NCBI RefSeq assembly: GCF_036208045.1
Contig: NZ_CP121472.1
Coordinates: forward strand, 2,553,531 to 2,617,530
DNA length: 64,000 bases
Source: Thiorhodovibrio winogradskyi
GTDB taxonomy: Bacteria > Pseudomonadota > Gammaproteobacteria > Chromatiales > Chromatiaceae
Direction of reading: 5' to 3'
The translations under genes were made by a program, and so were the position numbers. Below, piece by piece: positions 19,276 through 27,736 of the stretch; within the stretch, counting starts at the first letter, position 1; every line of letters starts with the position of its first letter. The notes below the pieces were generated by a model. The model saw only the letters and a list, made by a program, of their open reading frames with translations. It had not been told where the DNA came from and searched no databases.

Positions 19276-22200
19276 ATGCCAAAGCGTACCGACATTCACA
19301 GCATTCTGATCATTGGCGCCGGGCCCATTGTGATCGGACAAGCCTGCGAGTTCGACTACTCCGGAGCCCAGGCGTGCAAGGCGCTGCGCGAGGAGGGCTA
19401 TCGCGTCATCCTTGTCAACAGCAATCCGGCCACCATCATGACCGACCCGGAAATGGCCGATGCGACCTATATCGAGCCGATCAACTGGCGGGTGCTCGAG
19501 CGCATCATCGAGACCGAGCGCCCCGATGCCCTGCTGCCGACCATGGGCGGGCAGACGGCGCTCAACACCGCGCTGGATTTGGCCCGTCACGGCGTGCTCG
19601 AACGCTTTGGTATCGAGATGATCGGCGCGACGCGGGAAGCGATTGATAAAGCCGAGGACCGCGATCTGTTCCGTCAGGCCATGCGCCGCATCGGGCTCGA
19701 TATGCCGCATTCGGCCATGGCTCACAGCCTGGAAGAGGCCTTTCAGGTGCAGGGGCAGATTGGCTTTCCCGCCATCATCCGCCCGTCCTTCACCATGGGC
19801 GGCAGCGGCGGCGGCATTGCCTACAATGCCGAGGAGTTCGAGGACATCTGCCGCCGTGGTCTGGATCTGTCTCCCACGCGCGAACTGCTGATCGAGGAAT
19901 CCGCCCTCGGCTGGAAAGAATACGAGATGGAAGTGGTGCGCGATCACGCGGACAACTGCATCATCGTCTGCTCGATCGAGAACTTCGATCCCATGGGAGT
20001 ACACACGGGCGATTCCATCACGGTCGCGCCGGCACAGACGCTGACCGACAAGGAATACCAGATCATGCGCGATGCCTCATTGGCGGTGTTGCGCGAAATC
20101 GGGGTTGATACCGGCGGCTCCAATGTGCAGTTCGCTATCAACCCGGCCGACGGGCGCATGATCATCATCGAAATGAACCCGCGGGTGTCGCGCTCCTCGG
20201 CGCTGGCCTCCAAGGCCACTGGCTTCCCCATCGCCAAGGTCGCGGCCAAGCTGGCGGTGGGTTATACCTTGGACGAACTGCGCAACGAAATCACCGGCGG
20301 CGCCACCCCGGCGTCCTTCGAGCCGACGATTGATTACGTGGTCACCAAGGTGCCGCGTTTCGCGTTCGAGAAATTTCCCCTTGCCGATGCGCATCTGACC
20401 ACCCAGATGAAATCCGTCGGCGAGGTGATGGCTATCGGTCGGACCTTTCAGGAGTCGCTGCAAAAAGCGCTGCGTGGGCTGGAGACCGACAAGGATGGCC
20501 TCAATCCCATGCTGGATCTGGCCGATCCGGCCTCGATTAAACGCCTGCGCACCGAGATTGCCCAGCCGGGCGCGGAGCGGATTTTCTATTTGACCGACGG
20601 CCTGCGCGCCGGCATGACAGCCGAGGAAATTCAGGAACTCTCCGGTATCGATCCTTGGTTCATTGCCCAGATTGAGGAACTGGTCGCCATCGCCCACGAG
20701 GTCAAGGTTCAGGGGTTTAATGCGCTCGATAAAGCCCGACTGCGCTTGCTCAAGCGCAAGGGCTTCTCTGATCGGCGCCTGGCGGCGCTGACGGGCGTGA
20801 GTGAACAGCAGTTGCGCGCGCGGCGCTGGGATTTTGGCCTGCGACCTGTGTTCAAGCGAGTCGATACCTGCGCGGCGGAATTCGCTGCCAGCACCGCCTA
20901 CCTGTATTCAACCTACGAGGAAGAATGCGAAGCGCTGCCAACTACTGCCAGGAAAATCATGGTGCTTGGTGGTGGACCAAACCGTATCGGCCAGGGAATT
21001 GAGTTTGACTACTGCTGCGTGCACGCTGCTTTCGCGCTGCGCGATGATGGTTTTGAGACCATCATGGTCAACTGCAACCCGGAGACTGTTTCGACCGATT
21101 ATGACACCTCGGATCGACTCTATTTCGAGCCGCTGACGCTTGAGGATGTGCTTGAAATTGTCGATAAGGAACAGCCTGCTGGTGTCATCGTCCAATACGG
21201 CGGCCAGACCCCGCTCAAGCTCGCGCGCGATCTCGAAGCCGCCGGCGTACCCATTATCGGCACTTCGCCGGATTCCATCGATCTGGCTGAGGATCGCGAG
21301 CGTTTTCAGCGGCTCATCCATCAGCTTGAGCTAAAACAGCCGCCGAACTGTACCGCGCGCAGTGAGGAAGAGGCACTCAAGCTAGCCTCCTCCATCGGCT
21401 ATCCGCTGGTGGTGCGACCCTCTTATGTGCTCGGTGGCCGTGCCATGGAACTGGTCTATGACGACCAAGAACTGGCGCGCTACATTCGCTCGGCGGTCAG
21501 TGTGTCAAACGAATCCCCGGTGCTGCTCGACCGCTTCCTTGAAGACGCCATTGAGGTCGATGTCGATGCTCTGTGCGACGGCGAGCGGGTGCTGATCGGC
21601 GGCATCATGGAGCATATCGAGCAGGCCGGCGTCCATTCGGGCGACTCTGCCTGCTCCTTGCCGCCTTACACGCTGTCCGCCAGTATCCAGGATCGGCTGC
21701 GCGAGCAGATGACCCGCCTGGGTCTGGCGCTCGGCGTACGTGGCCTGATGAACGCCCAGTTCGCAATCAAGGGCGATGATATCTACATTCTGGAAGTGAA
21801 TCCGCGTGCTTCGCGCACCGTGCCCTTTGTGTCAAAGTCCATCGGCCTGCCCCTGGCCAAGGTCGGCGCGCGCTGCATGGTCGGGCGCAGCTTGACCGAG
21901 CAGGGCTTGAGTGCCGAGGTTAAACCCAAGCATTTCTTCGTCAAAGAGGCGGTCTTTCCCTTCATCAAATTTCCCGGCGTCGACACAGTGCTCGGCCCGG
22001 AAATGAAATCCACTGGCGAGGTGATGGGGATAGGCGAGACCTTTGGCGAGGCATTCGGCAAGGCAGTCGAGGGTGCTGGCACCCAGCTGCCGCGGCCCGG
22101 TAATGCACTGCTCAGCGTTCGTGATGCCGACAAGCGCCGACTCGAGCGCGTTGGGCGTAGCTTGATCTCGCTTGGTTTTCAACTCCATGGTACCCACGGC

Positions 22201-22482
22201 ACTGCCGCGGCCATGCGCGCTGCAGGTCTGCCCTGCGAGGGAGTCAATAAGGTCAAGGAAGGCCGGCCGCATATTGTTGACATGATTAAAAATCAGGATA
22301 TCAGCTTCATTGTCAACACCACGGAAGGCGTCCAAGCCATCACCGATTCGGCCGAAATCCGTCGTGCCGCCCTGCAATACAAGGTGAGCTATACCACCAC
22401 CATGGCGGGGGCCGAGGCGACCTGCCTGGCCCTTGAGCAGTCTGGCGCACTGCGCGTCAACAGATTGCAAGATCTTTACTGA
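19276..22482 (+). CDS. carB: Carbamoyl-phosphate synthase large subunit
   Basis: Synthetase subunit that builds carbamoyl phosphate from bicarbonate, ammonia and two ATP. The 1068-residue product is full length and shows the internal duplication: two ATP-grasp halves beginning [20 protein letters not shown] and [20 protein letters not shown], each with an RPSF/RPSY strand and an EMNPR/EVNPR metal-binding loop. The C-terminal allosteric domain (about residues 940-1068), with [15 protein letters not shown], binds effectors such as UMP and ornithine. Confidence 0.97.
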   Translation: MPKRTDIHSILIIGAGPIVIGQACEFDYSGAQACKALREEGYRVILVNSNPATIMTDPEMADATYIEPINWRVLERIIETERPDALLPTMGGQTALNTALDLARHGVLERFGIEMIGATREAIDKAEDRDLFRQAMRRIGLDMPHSAMAHSLEEAFQVQGQIGFPAIIRPSFTMGGSGGGIAYNAEEFEDICRRGLDLSPTRELLIEESALGWKEYEMEVVRDHADNCIIVCSIENFDPMGVHTGDSITVAPAQTLTDKEYQIMRDASLAVLREIGVDTGGSNVQFAINPADGRMIIIEMNPRVSRSSALASKATGFPIAKVAAKLAVGYTLDELRNEITGGATPASFEPTIDYVVTKVPRFAFEKFPLADAHLTTQMKSVGEVMAIGRTFQESLQKALRGLETDKDGLNPMLDLADPASIKRLRTEIAQPGAERIFYLTDGLRAGMTAEEIQELSGIDPWFIAQIEELVAIAHEVKVQGFNALDKARLRLLKRKGFSDRRLAALTGVSEQQLRARRWDFGLRPVFKRVDTCAAEFAASTAYLYSTYEEECEALPTTARKIMVLGGGPNRIGQGIEFDYCCVHAAFALRDDGFETIMVNCNPETVSTDYDTSDRLYFEPLTLEDVLEIVDKEQPAGVIVQYGGQTPLKLARDLEAAGVPIIGTSPDSIDLAEDRERFQRLIHQLELKQPPNCTARSEEEALKLASSIGYPLVVRPSYVLGGRAMELVYDDQELARYIRSAVSVSNESPVLLDRFLEDAIEVDVDALCDGERVLIGGIMEHIEQAGVHSGDSACSLPPYTLSASIQDRLREQMTRLGLALGVRGLMNAQFAIKGDDIYILEVNPRASRTVPFVSKSIGLPLAKVGARCMVGRSLTEQGLSAEVKPKHFFVKEAVFPFIKFPGVDTVLGPEMKSTGEVMGIGETFGEAFGKAVEGAGTQLPRPGNALLSVRDADKRRLERVGRSLISLGFQLHGTHGTAAAMRAAGLPCEGVNKVKEGRPHIVDMIKNQDISFIVNTTEGVQAITDSAEIRRAALQYKVSYTTTMAGAEATCLALEQSGALRVNRLQDLY

Positions 22483-22637
22483 TTACAGGGTCTTTACGCC
22501 CCGCGACGACAGGGTTAGGCTTTCTTTTCATCCGGGTGACGACACCCTCCACCGTGCTCGCCGACCTGGCTCGCCGACCTGGTTCGCCACCGTCGCGCCG
22601 GCATGGTTTGATCACTACCGACCGAGGATACCAGAGC

Positions 22638-23114
22638 ATGAACAAAGTCCCTCTGACCGTCAGGGGTGCGGAGCAGTTGCGTGAGGAATTGGACCGGCTC
22701 AAGCGGGTCGAACGCCCTCGCGTCATCGAGGCGATTGCCGAGGCACGCGCCCACGGCGACCTCAAGGAAAACGCCGAGTACCACGCCGCCCGCGAACAAC
22801 AGGGCTTCATCGAAGGGCGCATTGGTGACCTCGAAGGGAAGCTGTCCAATGCCGAGATCATTGATGTGACCAAGTTGCCGGCCACTGGCAAGGTCATGTT
22901 TGGCACCACGGTCGTGGTGCTGGAAATTGAAAAAGACGAGGAACACACCTTTATCATCGTGGGTGACGATGAGGCCGATATCAAACGCGGCATGATTTCT
23001 ATCAGTTCACCGATCGCCCGTTCCCTAATCGGTAAGAGCGAAGGTGATCAGGCGGTGGTGGATGCACCAGGTGGCGCCCGCGAGTTCGAAATTTTGGAGG
23101 TGCGTTATGAATAG
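22638..23114 (+). CDS. greA: Transcription elongation factor GreA
   Basis: Cleavage-stimulating factor that rescues backtracked RNA polymerase. The 158-residue product starts at ATG 22638 with GAGGAT upstream. The N-terminal coiled coil carries the signature [25 protein letters not shown], whose tip acidic residues (D and E of GDLKENAEY) act in the polymerase active site, and the C-terminal FKBP-like domain ends [10 protein letters not shown]. Position after carAB is common in gammaproteobacteria. Its 3' end overlaps the next gene by 8 bp. Confidence 0.96.
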   Translation: MNKVPLTVRGAEQLREELDRLKRVERPRVIEAIAEARAHGDLKENAEYHAAREQQGFIEGRIGDLEGKLSNAEIIDVTKLPATGKVMFGTTVVVLEIEKDEEHTFIIVGDDEADIKRGMISISSPIARSLIGKSEGDQAVVDAPGGAREFEILEVRYE

Positions 23115-23463
23115 ACGCAGGTCAGCCATTGGCGCCGGAATCAAAATCCTGGTCTTTGTTGCCCTGTGGCTGGGGCTGACCTCCGCAGCCTGGGCGCTAC
23201 GCTGCGGCAACCACCTGGTCTCGGAAAAGGATCCAAGTCAAAAGCTGGTGCAATACTGCGGGCAGCCAACCAGTGTTGAGAGGCTCAAGGATCGCCGAGC
23301 CGTGCGGACCTATGACAGTCAGGTCGGCGGTTATGTCACGGATTACCAGTCCATCCCTTATGAGATCTGGACCTACAATTTCGGGCCCCAGCGTTTCATG
23401 ATGCGCATCACGGTGCGCGAGGGTCTCATCACCCGCATCGAATCGGCCGGCTACGGTTACTGA
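23107..23463 (+). CDS. DUF2845 family exported small protein
   Basis: A 118-residue protein starting at ATG 23107, with GGAGGTG inside the end of greA as ribosome-binding site, so the two are translationally coupled. A signal peptide runs to about residue 30 (TSAAWA), then [23 protein letters not shown], a two-cysteine segment typical of DUF2845, and a C-terminal beta-rich part ending [19 protein letters not shown]. Predicted periplasmic; function unknown. Confidence 0.75.
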   Translation: MNRRRSAIGAGIKILVFVALWLGLTSAAWALRCGNHLVSEKDPSQKLVQYCGQPTSVERLKDRRAVRTYDSQVGGYVTDYQSIPYEIWTYNFGPQRFMMRITVREGLITRIESAGYGY

Positions 23464-23548
23464 GAGCCGACTTCAGTTTCTGGCGTTTCCATGGATTACA
23501 ATATGTGTTCATCCAGCACGAATAAGTGAAGGATGAAGATGCACGCAT

Positions 23549-23575
23549 AAAAAAAGCGCGGCAAGTGCCGCGCTT
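23549..23575 (-). terminator. Rho-independent terminator on the minus strand
   Basis: AAGCGCGGCA and TGCCGCGCTT form a near-perfect GC-rich stem (23554-23575), followed on the minus strand by seven T residues (top-strand A run 23549-23555). The plus-strand side has no T tract, so it terminates minus-strand transcription although no minus-strand protein gene precedes it. Confidence 0.65.
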
Positions 23576-23636
23576 GAAATACCACCAAAGGAGGATGGAG
23601 GAGTGTACCAAGGATCCTGCGGATCATCAGTACATC
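23549..23636 (-). ncRNA. Candidate small RNA with C-rich anti-Shine-Dalgarno segment
   Basis: A minus-strand transcript would start near 23636, downstream of a consensus TTGACA (23663-23668), and end at the strong terminator at 23549-23575. Inside it is CTCCTCCATCCTCC, which is complementary to Shine-Dalgarno sequences, as in loops of some regulatory RNAs. The -10 element is poor, so the 5' end is a guess. Confidence 0.3.
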
Positions 23637-23750
23637 AATAGTTTCTAAAATACCGATCTTCCTGTCAAGGCGGATTCGGTCCTCTGAGCCAAATTTATTG
23701 TGCTGTGAGCATCCAAACAAGCAGTCAATCTTTAAGCTAGGAACGATTTT

Positions 23751-25322
23751 ATGAGCCCTGAACAGGGAGTTGTGCCGCAAGCCGGGCGTCTTGCGGCGAC
23801 CTTGGCCGCGTTGCGCGATAGGCGCGTGATGGCATTGGTGCTTCTCGGCTTTTCAGCCGGCATGCCCATTCTGCTGATTTTTTCCTCACTGTCGCTCTGG
23901 TTGCGGGAGGCGGGCGTCGAGCGCGGGGCCGTGACCTTTTTCAGCTGGGCCGCGCTCGGGTATTCCTTCAAGTTCATCTGGGCGCCTTTGGTCGATCAAA
24001 TTCCGCTGCCCATGCTCACGCGCCTGCTCGGTCGCCGCCGCAGCTGGCTACTGGTAGCCCAGATTGCGGTGATCTGCGCCATCACACTGATGGCGATGAA
24101 TGATCCATCCCAGGGGTCTGATACCTTGGTGATGATGGCATTGGCGGCCGTGATGCTGGGTTTTTCCTCTGCCACCCAGGATATAGTGATCGATGCCTAT
24201 CGCATCGAAATTGCCGAGGTTCGCATGCAGGGCGTGCTATCAGCGGCCTATATTGCTGGTTACCGCGTGGGCATGGTGGTCGCTGGCGCCGGGGCGCTCT
24301 ACCTGGCCGCTCGTTTTGGCTCGACAGCGGACAGCTATTCCTATGCAGCTTGGCAGCTCACCTACCTGGTCATGGCAGCCACCATGCTGATTGGTGTAGT
24401 CACCACTTTGGTGGTGTCAGAGCCTGCTGTCCGTGCGCGGCAACATCAGGGCTTTGGTGCCCTTGACTACAGCCGTCTGGTGCTGGTGTTTTTGGTGTCC
24501 GCGGCGGCCTTTGTGGCGGCGTTTTTTTTGGCTGGACACAGTTTTACAGCGGTCAAACAGGGCCTTGGCAATGACGCTCTGATCAATTTTCTGCTCGAGA
24601 CCCTGCACTTTGGATTCGCCGTGGCCTCGGCCCTGGCGGTTGGCTGGTTGCTGGTGCGCCTAGGCGCTGTTGACCGGCGGATCGCGCGGGCAACCTGGGT
24701 CGAGCCAGCGCTGGATTTTTTCCAGCGCTATGGCCTGCGCACCGCGCTGCTCTTGCTGGCGCTGGTCGGGCTCTATCGCATTTCCGACATTGTGCTGGGC
24801 GTCATCTCCAATGTCTTCTATCAGGATATCGGCTTCACCAAGCCGGAAATCGCCACGGCGGTCAAAACCTTTGGCGTGGTGGTGAGCATTGCCGGCGGAT
24901 TTATCGGCGGCTTAATGGCGACACGTTTTGGGGTAATGCGCATTCTAATGCTGGGTGCCGTGCTCTCGGCGGTGACCAACTTGCTGTTCATCGTCCTGGC
25001 GCATGTCGGCCACCAGTTACCCATGCTGTATGTCACCGTCGGGGCGGACAATCTCGCCGGCGGTCTCGCCAGCGCGGCCTTCGTGGCCTTCCTGTCGAGT
25101 CTGACCAATGTCTCATTCACGGCCGTTCAATATGCCTTGTTCAGCTCCCTCATGACCTTGTTGCCTAAAGTGCTTGGCGGCTACTCCGGCTCAATGGTGG
25201 ATGGAATCGGCTACCCGAACTTCTTCCTCTTCACAACCCTAATCGGCGTGCCGGTGCTGCTGCTCGTCTGGTTTGCACAGCGCAGCTTGAAAGTGGCCGA
25301 AACGCCCCCGGTGAAAAAGTGA
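23751..25322 (+). CDS. ampG: AmpG-like MFS muropeptide permease
   Basis: A 523-residue major-facilitator protein of the PAT/AmpG family, which imports anhydro-muropeptides from the periplasm for peptidoglycan recycling. The N terminus has the family pattern GFSAGMPILLIFSSLSLWLREAG, WAPLVDQIPLPMLTRLLGRRRSW and SSATQDIVIDAYRIE. Some fourteen hydrophobic segments can be counted, including NVFYQDIGF before segment 10. Start ATG 23751 with AGGA upstream. Related carriers in this family can have other substrates, so the muropeptide role is by homology. Confidence 0.85.
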   Translation: MSPEQGVVPQAGRLAATLAALRDRRVMALVLLGFSAGMPILLIFSSLSLWLREAGVERGAVTFFSWAALGYSFKFIWAPLVDQIPLPMLTRLLGRRRSWLLVAQIAVICAITLMAMNDPSQGSDTLVMMALAAVMLGFSSATQDIVIDAYRIEIAEVRMQGVLSAAYIAGYRVGMVVAGAGALYLAARFGSTADSYSYAAWQLTYLVMAATMLIGVVTTLVVSEPAVRARQHQGFGALDYSRLVLVFLVSAAAFVAAFFLAGHSFTAVKQGLGNDALINFLLETLHFGFAVASALAVGWLLVRLGAVDRRIARATWVEPALDFFQRYGLRTALLLLALVGLYRISDIVLGVISNVFYQDIGFTKPEIATAVKTFGVVVSIAGGFIGGLMATRFGVMRILMLGAVLSAVTNLLFIVLAHVGHQLPMLYVTVGADNLAGGLASAAFVAFLSSLTNVSFTAVQYALFSSLMTLLPKVLGGYSGSMVDGIGYPNFFLFTTLIGVPVLLLVWFAQRSLKVAETPPVKK

Positions 25323-26001
25323 AAAGCACCAAGGGGGCAGAGGCCTTGATCATAATACAGGCTAAAATCTAATACTCCTGTCGGGTAATTTGCCTGTGAC
25401 TCTCAAAAAAACATTGGGTTAGCTTAATCCAGTGCTGGCTGGAGGATCCGATGGCCCGACTTATGATCCAGGCCGGATCAGAGTACCAGATGATCACCAG
25501 AAGGCGAGGGCGGTTGGTCAGCCTTGCTCAGTGCTCGGTCTCGTCTTCCGAATAAATATTGCGCAAATAAAAAACAATAAAATCTTTAAAAACAGTACCC
25601 TAAAAGTTTTTTACAAGCGGAAAGCACATGACTACGACTTTTTTAAGTCGTTGATTTTGTTCGGTCTTTAACTTTTGTTTTCCCGTTTAAAATCAATAAG
25701 TTACGAATTGTAGTCATGTATAGTATTTTTGTGTCTCGTATATCATTACAGCCGCAACCCGCTGCAAAATGTTGCAAAGATCCGCTATAATAAGATCCTC
25801 ATAGCAAGAATGCGCACACGACCAGCAGCCAGAATTCGCCTAACAGGCATCCCACAAAACTTTGCTGCGAAGCAGTAGCTTTGTGCTTTACCCTAAAACA
25901 CATGGATTCATCACCCGTGGTGGCTGGAACCATGAGCGTTAGGGTGGATCGGTACCATGAGCCTTATGCTGCAATACCCCCTCATTGTTGAATGAGTATA
26001 T
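25323..26001. other. AT-rich gene-free region before tRNA-Ser
   Basis: About 680 bp without a supportable gene. The block from about 25540 to 25760 is much more AT-rich than its surroundings. It contains a perfect hairpin ACGACTT-TTTT-AAGTCGT (25634-25651) nested within an inverted repeat CATGACTAC (25627-25635) / GTAGTCATG (25710-25718). A TATAAT at 25796-25801 could be a promoter -10 for the tRNA precursor or for another small RNA. Confidence 0.4.
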
Positions 26002-26091
26002 GGAGAGGTGCCGGAGTGGTCGAACGGGCTTGACTCGAAATCAAGTGACTCCTTACGGGGTCCGTGGGTTCGAATCCCACCCTCTCCGCCA
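26002..26091 (+). tRNA. tRNA-Ser (anticodon CGA)
   Basis: A complete class II tRNA: acceptor stem GGAGAGG/CCTCTCC, D-arm, anticodon stem CTTGA/TCAAG with loop CTCGAAA (anticodon CGA, codon UCG), a long variable arm GTGACTCCTTACGGGGTCC, T-arm GTGGGTTCGAATCCCAC, discriminator G and encoded CCA. Its last 14 bases form one end of the integrated element that follows; the gene stays intact after integration. Confidence 0.95.
26078..26091 (+). repeat. attL core repeat
   Basis: CACCCTCTCCGCCA, the last 14 bases of tRNA-Ser including CCA; identical to 32008-32021. Confidence 0.85.
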
Positions 26092-26145
26092 TCTAATTGT
26101 GTAATGCTCTGATCCTTCAGGATAATTTCTAGAGCTTTCTCGATT

Positions 26146-26170
26146 CGCCCCACATTCCGCCCCACACTCG
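26146..26170 (+). repeat. Left copy of a 25-bp putative integrase arm site
   Basis: Contains CGCCCCACA twice, 13 bp apart, and ends in CTCG. It matches 31870-31894 at 22 of 25 positions in direct orientation; the other copy lies just upstream of the integrase. Two related sites placed near both element ends fit arm-type binding sites for the integrase. Confidence 0.5.
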
Positions 26171-26466
26171 GACAGCGCTCGGGTTAACGCTGGGGGTAAC
26201 ATTTCGCGGGCGTTAAGGGGGGCTGTCGGGTATTTGGCGCCCGGGCGAGTGAAATCAGCCGGGTCAGCACCCGACCGGGCGAGCCGGTGACGCTGCTCGC
26301 ATTAAACAATCTGTGACGCCGCGTCTCATAGGCTGCAATCTATCTGGCACGGCTTGCATGGTGCTGCGGTTGTCGATGAATGAATCTTGCATGACGCGCT
26401 CACAGGCTCATAGAGCCGTTGCAGGTGTCGGGCGGGTAATCGAGCAGGGTCAGCCGTGCGGGCCGC
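26171..26466. other. Gene-free left end of the element
   Basis: About 300 bp after the left arm site. No credible gene, hairpin or promoter was recognised. Confidence 0.4.
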
Positions 26467-27081
26467 TCAGGCGGCTTTCCGCGAGTGCTGGCGGGCTTTC
26501 CGCGCGGGTGCGGTTGGCTCGGCTTGCGCGTCATCCTCGGCGGGTGCTGTCGGCCGGGCTTGTGCTCCCGCGCTGGCAGGTTCCGCGCTCAGTTCATCAA
26601 GCACCTGATTGAGCGAGTCTTGCAGGTGCAACTCGACGTCGCGCAGCTCATTGGCGCGTAGCAGAGTCGGGGCGATGCGAGAAGGGATCGACAGCAGGCG
26701 CGACTTCACCCGGCCGGCTTCATCTGCCCATACCTGGGCGACTTCCTTCACGTCGAGCAGCTCGCCGCGCGGGCCAAGGCCGCACCAGTCAGGCCAGAGG
26801 CTGTCATCGGGCAAGCTGGGCCAGAGGCCGGGTGGTTCGGGCAGGACATGCCAAGCGGCGAGTGCTTGCCGTTGCTGCTCGGCGAGTGCTTGCCGGTGCT
26901 CGGCTGCGAGGAATTGATCGGCGCGAGCTGCAAGCACGTCGGCATGGGCGAGCAGTCGCTCGGCATCCTCGGGCCGGTCTTGTTCGGCCGCGCGGATCGC
27001 TTCGTCGCTCTCGGCGATGGCGGCTTGCATCAATGCGGCCGGGTCATACAGCTCGGGCGTCGTGAGTGATGTCGCTAGCAT
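26467..27081 (-). CDS. Hypothetical helical protein of the integrated element
   Basis: A 204-residue protein starting at ATG 27081 with GGAG 7 bases upstream. The N-terminal half is alanine/glutamate-rich helical sequence. A central part (about residues 105-165: GELLDVKEVAQVWADEAGRV, KSRLLSIPSRIAPTLL) resembles the C-terminal helical segment of small-terminase (Nu1-like) proteins, but I would not assign that function. The tail is low-complexity, with QARPTAPAEDD/QAEPTAPARK repeats and a basic end suggesting nucleic-acid contact. It would be the last gene of the island operon. Confidence 0.65.
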   Translation of the reverse strand: MLATSLTTPELYDPAALMQAAIAESDEAIRAAEQDRPEDAERLLAHADVLAARADQFLAAEHRQALAEQQRQALAAWHVLPEPPGLWPSLPDDSLWPDWCGLGPRGELLDVKEVAQVWADEAGRVKSRLLSIPSRIAPTLLRANELRDVELHLQDSLNQVLDELSAEPASAGAQARPTAPAEDDAQAEPTAPARKARQHSRKAA

Positions 27082-27183
27082 GGGTCAGCTCCTGGGGTTG
27101 ATTGTTCAACAAGTTTCGCGACACAAACTGTCGCAAATTGCGGGGCTCGAAACACCCGCAGGGTGGACGGCTCGGAAGTACCT

Positions 27184-27399
27184 TCAGGCATGCACATGCA
27201 CTGTCCAGCGGCCGTCGTCTTGCCGCTGGACGCGAGAGCGGGGGAACACCCGCAGAAAGCTGTCACGCTTGCAGGGCATGCAGTTGATCGCGACCGTTTG
27301 ATTGACCAGGGCGAGCACTTGGCCATAGCGCTCGCGGATGTCTTGATCCATCCGTTCGTCGGTGATGTCGGCATAAGGGCAGTTCGGGTCGGCTTGCAT
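27184..27399 (-). CDS. Small hypothetical protein of the integrated element
   Basis: A 71-residue frame starting at ATG 27399 with GAGGA 8 bases upstream. It begins MQADPNCPYADITDERMDQ and contains a CMPCKRDSFLRVFPRSRV segment with a CxxC. No family recognised. The alternative overlapping 120-codon frame (27075-27437) has no better signal and odd composition, so this one is preferred. Between its end and the next gene is a short stem, GCGACA/TGTCGC (27118-27134). Confidence 0.55.
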   Translation of the reverse strand: MQADPNCPYADITDERMDQDIRERYGQVLALVNQTVAINCMPCKRDSFLRVFPRSRVQRQDDGRWTVHVHA

Positions 27400-27482
27400 G
27401 GGTAAATCCTCTCAGTCAGTTGTCTCGATTGATCCACCGGGGGGTCGCCCGGCTTGCTGCTCGGTCAGCTGTCTCGGTCGAT

Positions 27483-27727
27483 CCACCGGGGGCTAACCCG
27501 GCTGGCATCGGCTTTGCTCAAAGTGCTCAAAGTACTTTGAGCAAACAGCCCTGCTCAAAACCCTCAATCCCTGCTCGCTGTGGTGCGTGCTCAAAGTCCC
27601 CCCCTATAGGGGGGGGGACGTGGAGCGCGCACCGCTCAGGGGTGCGCGCGGTGCTCAATGTCTGGACTTCGAGCGGACTTTGAGCACTTTGAGCAAAGCC
27701 GATGCCAGCCGGGCAAGCCCCCGGTGG
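27483..27727. repeat. Iteron-like cluster within a 51-bp inverted repeat, candidate origin of the element
   Basis: Two inverted arms (27483-27533 and 27677-27727) match over 51 bp except for two adjacent bases. Each arm ends in two tandem copies of the 9-mer GCTCAAAGT (27516, 27525; inverted 27677, 27686). Further copies lie at 27534 (inverted) and 27589, with degenerate ones at 27553, 27653 and 27666. A C6-TATA-G-run palindrome lies at about 27599-27617. The cluster is directly 3' of the replication gene, where iteron origins often lie. Confidence 0.55.
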
Positions 27728-27736
27728 GATAGCAGG

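Noticed and set aside
23496-23780. 94-codon minus-strand frame over the greA-ampG spacer
   Set aside because: It runs through a strong terminator stem and overlaps the ampG start; a small RNA is the better reading.
25911-26165. Minus-strand 84-codon frame containing GGEGGIRTHGP
   Set aside because: This peptide is the well-known false translation of the antisense strand of a tRNA-Ser gene; the tRNA explains it.
27075-27437. 120-codon minus-strand frame overlapping the 71-codon gene
   Set aside because: The shorter frame in another register has a proper GAGGA site and more protein-like composition.
27483-27727. CRISPR-like reading of the repeated 9-mers
   Set aside because: Repeats are 9 bp, in both orientations and without equal spacers; they fit iterons, not a CRISPR array. 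No cas gene is present.
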